A stretch of 5,038 nucleotides of DNA, from assembly GCA_910585855.1 (NCBI GenBank), contig CAJUGZ010000300.1, forward strand, positions 1-5,038, written 5' to 3'. This document shows positions 1 through 4,065 of this stretch, piece by piece. Every line of letters begins with the position of its first letter. The stretch's first letter is position 1. The stretch is from an uncultured Lachnospiraceae bacterium. GTDB lineage: Bacteria > Bacillota_A > Clostridia > Lachnospirales > Lachnospiraceae. The notes beneath the pieces are model-generated. The model saw only the letters and a program-made list of their open reading frames with translations. It was not told the DNA's origin and made no database searches. The position numbers and the translations under genes were made by a program.

Positions 1-91
1 TCGCTTAGCATTTCCTATTTTCATAGCGGACACATAAGGCACTAAAATACAGCAATACCGTGTCTAAGTGCCGACGGGAAATGATGACCCT
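1..91 (-). repeat. Left copy of an inverted, structured intergenic repeat (cut by the window edge)
   Basis: Positions 1-91 are the reverse complement of 1209-1299 with one difference (position 56 versus 1244). Weaker similarity continues inward to about 132, so the well-conserved core ends sharply near 91. The first base already matches, so the repeat probably extends left out of the window. Read on the minus strand, it folds: an outer stem pairs 77-83 with 9-15 (7 bp), and an inner hairpin pairs 68-72 and adjoining bases with 38-42 and adjoining bases (about 10-11 pairs with two mismatches). The only base differing between copies lies in the inner loop. The minus strand is assigned because it then has the same orientation as the upstream tRNA gene. 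No open reading frame is seen. It may be a noncoding RNA, a 3'-end element or a mobile intergenic repeat; which one cannot be decided here. Confidence 0.9.
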
Positions 92-209
92 CTGTAGACC
101 TCCCTTTGGATTCTGGCTGTACACTTCAACCAGAAAAATAATGTGGCAGCGAATAGGTAATTGCCAGTATTTGCAATTTCTATTCAGATTTTGGTATTAA
201 AATTTAAAA

Positions 210-296
210 CGGAGACGGTGGGATTCGAACCCACGTGCCCAAAATGGACAACTTGATTTCGAGTCAAGCTCGTTACGGCCTCTTCGATACATCTCC
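210..296 (-). tRNA. tRNA-Ser with anticodon CGA
   Basis: The minus strand folds into a complete class II tRNA. The 7-bp acceptor stem pairs GGAGATG with CGTCTCC and is followed by discriminator G at 210, as expected for serine tRNA. The D stem has 3 bp (TCG/CGA). The anticodon stem is CTTGA/TCAAG around a 7-nt loop, with CGA at 259-261, reading UCG codons. A long variable arm (TGTCC/GGGCA) and a T arm (GTGGG, TTCGAAT, CCCAC) complete the cloverleaf. The long variable arm identifies serine rather than another amino acid with similar stems. The 3' CCA is not encoded and must be added after transcription. The gene has its own promoter at 320-348. No convincing terminator is seen right after it, so transcription may continue toward the repeat at 1-91. 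Confidence 0.97.
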
Positions 297-319
297 CTGC
301 TTGATATGACTACCTACCT

Positions 320-348
320 ATTATAGGATGAAAAAAGTGATTCGTCAA
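320..348 (-). promoter_or_regulatory. Sigma-A-type promoter of tRNA-Ser
   Basis: On the minus strand, TTGACG (343-348) and TATAAT (320-325) are separated by exactly 17 bp, one base short of the perfect vegetative consensus. Transcription should begin near 313, giving a 5' leader of about 16 nt before the mature tRNA end at 296. This strength fits a stable RNA gene. Confidence 0.85.
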
Positions 349-372
349 TATCATAATTTAAATATTTTTGCA

Positions 373-405
373 TATGATGTAAAAAAACTGCAGACTGCTT
401 TTTTT
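373..405 (+). promoter_or_regulatory. Possible -10 box and A/T-flanked palindrome ahead of the DedA gene
   Basis: TATGAT at 373-378 resembles a -10 box, but no good -35 box lies 16-18 bp upstream, so this is a weak prediction. Directly after it, seven A (381-387), the palindrome GCAGACTGC (390-398) and seven T (399-405) form a nearly symmetric block. It could act as a weak bidirectional transcription stop between the divergent tRNA and DedA genes, but the stem is mostly A-T pairs with a tight loop. Confidence 0.25.
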
Positions 406-443
406 GAGGGCTTGAAGGAGAAAGGGCAGGCGGGAGAATAGAT

Positions 444-1085
444 ATGTTGAAATTTATTATAATTATGATGGAACGATATGGTTATATTGGAATTTTGTTG
501 TTGATTTTTTTAGAAAATATTTTTCCTCCGATACCATCAGAAATTATTCTTCCGTTTTCAGGATTTATGACTACAAAAACCCGTTTAGGGGCAGTTGGGG
601 TGATTGCAGCCGCTACAATTGGTTCTGTATTGGGGGCTTTGGTATTGTATTTGGCAGGGAGTCTGCTTCGTTCAGAGCGGTTAGAGAAGGTTGTCAATGG
701 AAAAGTCGGGAAAATGCTGCATTTTAATATGGATCATATAAAAAAAGCAGAGCAGGGATTTGAGAAGTATGGGAAATGGTCGGTTTTGTTTTTAAGGTGT
801 GTTCCAATAGTAAGAAGTTTGGTATCAATTCCAGCAGGTATGGTGGGAATGGATATGCCGCAGTTTTTTCTGTTTACAACTGTCGGAAGTTTGATATGGA
901 ACATTTTATTGGTATCATTAGGAGCTGGTTTAGGAGAGTCTTGGGAACTGGTTTCTTATTACATAGCAATGTATGCAGATTTGGTAAAAGTCGTTGTTGT
1001 CACGATAGCAACCATAATATTAACATGGAAAGGCTGGGAATATCATAAAAAAAGTAAAATTTCCAGTGAAAAAACAGAAAGTTGA
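444..1085 (+). CDS. DedA-family integral membrane protein
   Basis: This is a complete 213-residue protein, the usual length for DedA (SNARE-associated/VTT) proteins. An N-terminal hydrophobic segment leads into the re-entrant motif FLENIFPPIPSE (residues 22-33), with conserved Glu24 and Glu33. The second hallmark is FLRCVPIVRS (116-125) with Arg118, Pro121 and Arg124, followed by IPAG (129-132). Further membrane segments lie near 48-75, 140-165 and 178-195, and the C-terminus is a charged cytoplasmic tail. Family members are proton-coupled membrane transporters; Bacillus UptA recycles undecaprenyl phosphate, but members also affect other lipids and envelope stress, so the substrate here is unknown. 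ATG at 444 is chosen because GGGAG (432-436) sits 7 nt upstream; Met8 and Met9 are alternatives lacking good sites. The gene appears monocistronic, divergent from tRNA-Ser, with a structured repeat about 120 nt downstream. Confidence 0.93.
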   Translation: MLKFIIIMMERYGYIGILLLIFLENIFPPIPSEIILPFSGFMTTKTRLGAVGVIAAATIGSVLGALVLYLAGSLLRSERLEKVVNGKVGKMLHFNMDHIKKAEQGFEKYGKWSVLFLRCVPIVRSLVSIPAGMVGMDMPQFFLFTTVGSLIWNILLVSLGAGLGESWELVSYYIAMYADLVKVVVVTIATIILTWKGWEYHKKSKISSEKTES

Positions 1086-1100
1086 CTAAAAAACTTCCTT

Positions 1101-1129
1101 GTTGAGCTGGCAGCCAAATATTTTTATAT
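1101..1129 (+). promoter_or_regulatory. Possible promoter between the DedA gene and the right repeat copy
   Basis: TTGAGC (1101-1106) and TATATT (1124-1129) are spaced by 17 bp, matching the vegetative consensus at 4 of 6 and 5 of 6 positions. Transcription from near 1136 would run through the repeat at 1209-1299. Such matches occur by chance in AT-rich DNA, and the left copy has no equivalent, so support is modest. Confidence 0.22.
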
Positions 1130-1208
1130 TAATAGTTACAGTAAATTTTTTCAGATAAGGCACTTCTTGATGGGAATACATAGCCAAAATTGGAAGGATG
1201 GTCTGCGC

Positions 1209-1299
1209 AGGGTCATCATTTCCCGTCGGCACTTAGACACGGTGTTGCTGTATTTTAGTGCCTTATGTGTCCGCTATGAAAATAGGAAATGCTAAGCGA
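1209..1299 (+). repeat. Right copy of the inverted, structured intergenic repeat
   Basis: It is 90/91 identical to the reverse complement of 1-91. The plus strand folds into an outer stem, CATTTCC (1217-1223) with GGAAATG (1285-1291). Inside it is a hairpin from GGCACT (1228-1233) to AGTGCC (1257-1262), extended by further pairs to a loop near 1241-1249. Position 1244, the only difference between copies, is in this loop. Upstream, 1168-1208 retains weaker similarity to the left copy, including shared AGCCA and GGTCT blocks. It lies 124 nt after the DedA stop codon, in the same direction, and converges on the regulator gene that ends at 1371. No clear Rho-independent terminator with a T run is present. 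No coding potential is apparent. Confidence 0.9.
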
Positions 1300-1336
1300 A
1301 AGCGGGCTCGGAGCGGACTTTCCTTCCGATTTTAGC
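1291..1336 (+). other. Foldable GC-rich extension of the right repeat copy
   Basis: Immediately after the 91-bp core, GCTAA (1291-1295) can pair with TTAGC (1332-1336). Inside that, GAAAG (1298-1302) can pair with CTTTC (1318-1322) around a small GCT/AGC stem capped by CGG. AGCGGAC (1312-1318) can alternatively pair with GTCCGCT (1269-1275) in the core. The GC content is well above the surrounding DNA. This suggests that the structured element continues past the visible repeat boundary, but the left counterpart lies outside the window, so conservation cannot be tested here. Confidence 0.4.
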
Positions 1337-1358
1337 GTCCTCCCCGTCCTCCTCCCGA
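1336..1358 (+). repeat. C-rich tandem 9-bp repeat
   Basis: CGTCCTCCC (1336-1344) is followed directly by CGTCCTCCT (1345-1353) and then CCCGA. The plus strand is an almost pure pyrimidine tract containing CCTCC, the complement of a Shine-Dalgarno sequence. The minus strand carries closely spaced GG runs, giving potential for a weak two-tetrad G-quadruplex in the 3' untranslated region of the regulator. It lies 13 bp beyond the regulator stop codon. Function is unknown. Confidence 0.6.
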
Positions 1359-1370
1359 AAACTATAAATG

Positions 1371-3644
1371 CTAATTTTGCTCTTTTACAGAATCTCTAAT
1401 GGCTTTAGGGGAAACACCATGTACCTTTTTAAAGGCACGCCGGAAGGAGTTTGCATTGTTGTATCCTACCTCCAGATAGAGATTACTTACAGGAATAGAG
1501 GTAGTCTGCAGCAGGGTAAGTGCCTGATCCATACGAAGTTTTTCTAGGTATTCTGAAAAGTTAGTTTTGGTTTCTGCTTTAAAAAGGTAAGAAAAGTAGC
1601 TTTCTGAAATTCCGAATTGATCGGAAATTTTGTTTAGGCAGAGGGAGGAATCTACATAGTTATTTTTTATATATTCCTGTATGGTTCGAATGAGTTGGTT
1701 GCCTTCCTGTTGTTTTGGTTTATAAAAGGAAGTCATCCAAAGTGTGGTATTCGAAAGGGTGGAATAGTCTAAGTCTGAGTTCTCTAAAACAGCGTCTATT
1801 TGTTCTAATAAGTGTTCATGTTCTGAAGAAGTTACAATATCAGAGGTAACCGAAAAACGAATTTTCAATAAGGTATTTCGAATATCGGAAAGCAGAAGCT
1901 GCTTCATAAGCGGAGATAATCTGCGTTCGGAAAAGTTTTCATATTCGATTAGGTGCAGAAATTCCTGTACCTGTTTTTCATTTCCTGAAGTGATAAATTC
2001 GGTTAGTTTTTGTGCAAATTCGAGTGGATAATAGTAACCATTCCAAGATTTGTCTAGTTTTTTATAAGGCTGAAACGGTGTTTTGCTGGTGGCGTGGGAC
2101 ACTGCCTGCATTGCTTGTTGATAGGATTTCCAAATATGAGTCAGATCTTTATTTCGGTTTCCCATACCGCAGAACAGATAAAAAGGATAATTTTTTATAA
2201 TTTTTTCCTGAAGGGTAAGAAATTGTCCTGCATGTAGTGCCATAGCATCTTCTAAAGACAAGGATTCATCATCTGCTATTAAAAGAGCGAAAGAATTGGA
2301 TGCTGCATCATGAATTAGGATATCTTGTCCGAAGGCTTCTCGAAATTCTTGTAAAAGGGTATAGTAATAGTCTGTCTGTAATATATCAGAAGAAACATCT
2401 TCTGAATCGGAATGATTGACATAATATGCTGTAATATAAAGCACACAAAAATTATGATCCTGCGTGCAAATATTTAGATAGTCTGAAATATAGTGTAATT
2501 CGTTCATATTGTGAATCTGTCCGGTAATCAGACGGGTGATATAGGATTGGTAAATAATTTGTTTTTGAGCAAAGAGTGTCTGCTGCAAAGAGGAATGTTC
2601 TTTTAAAGTATCCTCTAATTGTGTGCGAACTTTAATAAAGGGGACAAGGCTTTGTCTGGATAAGATAAGAATAACCAAAAAGCTCATAATACAAGCCCCT
2701 AATGTAATAAAAGAATAAATTTTATGGTAGGAAAGCAGGGACTGGAATACCATTTCTTCCGGTTGGAGCAGATAGTAAGTCCATCCATTAAAAGAAGAAG
2801 TAATGGAAGTAATCAGCATGGTTTCTTTTCCAAGTGCAACACGGGAGAAATAGGGGTGTTCACTGGTAGAAGTGATTGCAGCCTGAATTTCTTCCTGAGG
2901 CAAAGGGGGGGTTTGTGCATCTGTAATAAAAAAGGATGGGTTTTGTTCTTTATCTACGGCATAGAGAAATCCCTTTTCAAAAAGAGGCAGGTCGTTAAAC
3001 AGATCATGTAATTTATTTCCATCAATTTCAAAGCAGATCTTACCTGTAATATTTTTCTGAATCGAATACTTTCCAATTGGAACCAGATACAGATAAGGAG
3101 AAGAAGAATAGGGGGAGAAGTTCTGCATATTGTAAAACGAAAAACAGAAGTTATCATCGTTTAAGACAGACAGCCATTCTTCATAGTATTGTGTATCATA
3201 GCGTTTATTCAGACGGTAGTATAAATCTGTTTTATTAAAATAAGTGGAAGAAAGTACATAATCTGTATTTGGCAGATAGAGGTAGTAGTCACTGATTGGA
3301 AGGATGGATTCACTTGGTACAAAGGAGGTTAAATATTTCATACTTTCTTTTGCAGACAGATAAAAAAGGCTGTCATTCGTATCCATTTTTTCCAATTTTA
3401 AGATATTGGAATTGTCCGCAATCTGTATGCATAGGGTTTCCATAGAACGCAAAGCATTGTCCATATTGCTGACAGATTGGGATAAAATAATATAACTTTG
3501 TTTAAAAAGATTGGATTTGGCATCGTCAATTCCCAGTTTATACATATAAAGCCCCATTATCAATATAATAATTACTAATACACTGTAGGAAGTAATATAT
3601 TTAATTAAAAATTTTCGGTCATTAAATAAATTTGTTCGATTCAT
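1371..3644 (-). CDS. Membrane-anchored AraC-family transcriptional regulator (YesS/YtdP-like one-component sensor)
   Basis: This is a complete 757-residue protein. A first transmembrane helix (about residues 15-36) is followed by a large extracellular region (about 37-306) likely to be a Cache-type ligand sensor. A second helix (about 308-329) leads to a Gln-rich, probably coiled-coil linker (330-365). The cytoplasmic middle (about 370-530) contains CGMGNRNKDLTHIWKSYQQA, like the degenerate GGDEF-type domain of CdaR/YesN proteins. The C-terminus (about 651-753) is an AraC DNA-binding domain with two helix-turn-helix units (near 668-689 and 716-738) and the signature GYNNANSFRRAFKKVHGVSP. Bacillus relatives of this size (YesS, YtdP) control polysaccharide uptake genes, so it probably senses a sugar or peptide outside and activates the divergent importer gene. 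The ATG has AGGAG (complement of 3653-3657) 8 nt upstream; the stop is TAG. A seven-C run lies in codons 245-247. The ligand cannot be told from sequence. Confidence 0.93.
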   Translation of the reverse strand: MNRTNLFNDRKFLIKYITSYSVLVIIILIMGLYMYKLGIDDAKSNLFKQSYIILSQSVSNMDNALRSMETLCIQIADNSNILKLEKMDTNDSLFYLSAKESMKYLTSFVPSESILPISDYYLYLPNTDYVLSSTYFNKTDLYYRLNKRYDTQYYEEWLSVLNDDNFCFSFYNMQNFSPYSSSPYLYLVPIGKYSIQKNITGKICFEIDGNKLHDLFNDLPLFEKGFLYAVDKEQNPSFFITDAQTPPLPQEEIQAAITSTSEHPYFSRVALGKETMLITSITSSFNGWTYYLLQPEEMVFQSLLSYHKIYSFITLGACIMSFLVILILSRQSLVPFIKVRTQLEDTLKEHSSLQQTLFAQKQIIYQSYITRLITGQIHNMNELHYISDYLNICTQDHNFCVLYITAYYVNHSDSEDVSSDILQTDYYYTLLQEFREAFGQDILIHDAASNSFALLIADDESLSLEDAMALHAGQFLTLQEKIIKNYPFYLFCGMGNRNKDLTHIWKSYQQAMQAVSHATSKTPFQPYKKLDKSWNGYYYPLEFAQKLTEFITSGNEKQVQEFLHLIEYENFSERRLSPLMKQLLLSDIRNTLLKIRFSVTSDIVTSSEHEHLLEQIDAVLENSDLDYSTLSNTTLWMTSFYKPKQQEGNQLIRTIQEYIKNNYVDSSLCLNKISDQFGISESYFSYLFKAETKTNFSEYLEKLRMDQALTLLQTTSIPVSNLYLEVGYNNANSFRRAFKKVHGVSPKAIRDSVKEQN

Positions 3645-3703
3645 ATAGTAATCTCCTGAATTTATTGTGAATTATTTCCATATATTATAAAAGCAATGGT
3701 TAA

Positions 3704-3732
3704 ATTATACCAAGAAAAGAAAAAATAAGCAA
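3704..3732 (-). promoter_or_regulatory. Probable promoter of the AraC-type regulator
   Basis: On the minus strand, TTGCTT (3727-3732) and a perfect TATAAT (3704-3709) are separated by 17 bp, predicting a start near 3697 and a leader of about 50 nt. A second perfect TATAAT (3684-3689), preceded by TTGGTA at 18 bp, could be an alternative start. Confidence 0.6.
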
Positions 3733-3743
3733 GTGATTTGGGT

Positions 3744-3759
3744 ATGAAAGTGCTTTCAA
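3744..3759. promoter_or_regulatory. cre-like operator (CcpA or other LacI-family site)
   Basis: ATGAAAGTGCTTTCAA fits the 16-position catabolite-responsive element consensus (WTGNAARCGYWWWCAW) at all but one position, the central CG being TG. The halves TGAAAG and CTTTCA are perfect inverted repeats. It lies 11 bp upstream of the regulator -35 box and about 120 bp upstream of the predicted importer -35 box. A roadblock within either transcript is therefore not expected; activation, or repression by looping, is possible. A substrate-specific LacI-family protein could bind the same sequence. Confidence 0.55.
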
Positions 3760-3794
3760 AACGTGCAAAATTTTGGATTTTTCTCCTCTTTTTG

Positions 3795-3834
3795 GATAAA
3801 AGTGTAGAAAAATACCCGATAAAAGCACACTTTT
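3795..3834. repeat. Direct and inverted repeat pair, candidate AraC-type operator
   Basis: GATAAAAG occurs at 3795-3802 and again at 3819-3826, 24 bp apart in the same orientation. Overlapping these, AAAAGTGT (3798-3805) is the exact inverted repeat of ACACTTTT (3827-3834). AraC-family proteins usually bind two direct repeats roughly two helical turns apart upstream of the promoter they activate. The location, about 45-80 bp before the predicted importer -35 box, fits. AT-rich composition raises the chance of coincidence. Confidence 0.35.
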
Positions 3835-3877
3835 TTGCTGGACTGTTGAAATTTATAAAAAAAGTAAAAATTGCATC

Positions 3878-3907
3878 TTGTGTAAATTGCCTAATATGTG
3901 GTACACT
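3878..3907 (+). promoter_or_regulatory. Probable promoter of the importer binding-protein gene
   Basis: TACACT (3902-3907), preceded by the extended -10 dinucleotide TG at 3899-3900, lies 18 bp after TTGTGT (3878-3883). The -35 match is poor, as is common for promoters needing an activator. AAATTGC occurs at 3868-3874 and 3884-3890, overlapping the -35 area. A start near 3914 would give a leader of about 150 nt. Other weak boxes exist in this AT-rich stretch, so this choice is tentative. Confidence 0.4.
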
Positions 3908-3919
3908 ATTCTTGTCGAA

Positions 3920-3935
3920 GGTGATAGAAATCACA
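3920..3935. promoter_or_regulatory. GTGA-N6-TCAC palindrome, possible Crp/Fnr-type operator
   Basis: GGTGA, six bases, then TCACA (3920-3935) resembles the Crp-class consensus TGTGA-N6-TCACA at 9 of 10 fixed positions. It lies just downstream of the predicted importer start, where a bound protein would repress. In RNA the same bases could form a 5-bp hairpin with loop AGAA. The binding protein is unknown. Confidence 0.35.
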
Positions 3936-4012
3936 AAGCGGCAAAGGGCAATGGATTTCATAAGCAGGAGGTGTAAGGGCTTCCAATTATGAAACTGTAA
4001 GGAATGGGCTGG

Positions 4013-4038
4013 CTGTACAGGATTTTATTTTTGTACAG
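4013..4038 (+). other. Leader hairpin built from a TGTACAGG direct repeat
   Basis: TGTACAGG is repeated at 4014-4021 and 4032-4039. Because TGTACA is its own complement, CTGTACA (4013-4019) and TGTACAG (4032-4038) can form a 7-bp stem with a 12-nt AU-rich loop in the mRNA. The stem ends 10 nt before the importer ribosome binding site and might influence translation or mRNA stability. In DNA it could be a repeated protein-binding half site. Confidence 0.4.
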
Positions 4039-4048
4039 GCACATATTT

Positions 4049-4056
4049 AAAGGAGG
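4049..4056 (+). promoter_or_regulatory. Strong ribosome binding site of the importer binding-protein gene
   Basis: AAAGGAGG ends 9 nt before the ATG at 4066. It is a near-perfect match to the 16S rRNA 3' end and fixes this start codon, which also begins an ideal lipoprotein signal peptide. Confidence 0.85.
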
Positions 4057-4065
4057 ATTTGTTTT

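Larger units (their letters stand above)
3645..4065. other. Divergent intergenic control region between regulator and importer genes
   Basis: These 421 bp separate the two divergent start codons and contain no convincing gene. From left to right they hold the regulator ribosome site and promoter, a cre-like palindrome, a pair of direct and inverted repeats, the probable importer promoter, a GTGA/TCAC palindrome, an unused AGGAGG, a 7-bp hairpin and the importer ribosome site. Two open frames exist here (84 codons on plus, 99 on minus), but neither has a ribosome binding site or a recognisable protein. Confidence 0.75.

Noticed and set aside
159..178. AATTGC/GCAATT hairpin as a terminator for tRNA-Ser
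   Set aside because: The stem has only six mostly A-T pairs, and no T run follows on the minus strand.
482..1048. Open frames overlapping the DedA gene (minus 482-697, plus 776-1048)
   Set aside because: Both lie inside a clear DedA coding sequence in other frames and show no family features.
1086..1208. Rho-independent terminator after the DedA gene
   Set aside because: The palindromes TGGCAGCCA and CCAAAATTGG have loops of one or two bases and short stems, and none is a strong stem followed by a proper T run.
1..1299. Composite transposon carrying tRNA-Ser and dedA between terminal inverted repeats
   Set aside because: There is no transposase, no target-site duplication can be checked at the cut left edge, and the repeats have internal hairpins and diverged flanks more like dispersed intergenic elements.
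2012..3157. Open frames inside the regulator gene (plus 2012-2200, plus 2724-3011, minus 2954-3157)
   Set aside because: They overlap a full-length regulator with recognisable domains and have no ribosome sites or homology-like motifs.
3662..3961. 99-codon minus-strand open frame ahead of the regulator
   Set aside because: There is no Shine-Dalgarno sequence before its ATG, it covers both promoters on the opposite strand, and the protein has no recognisable motif.
3738..3992. 84-codon plus-strand open frame in the divergent intergenic region
   Set aside because: It begins with TTG, lacks a ribosome binding site, contains the predicted operators and importer promoter, and its Lys/Phe/Ile-rich sequence looks like translated AT-rich spacer.
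110..4019. Shared CTGGCTGTACA near 113-123 and 4009-4019
   Set aside because: The match is only 11 bp in unrelated contexts, with no extension on either side, so it is consistent with chance.
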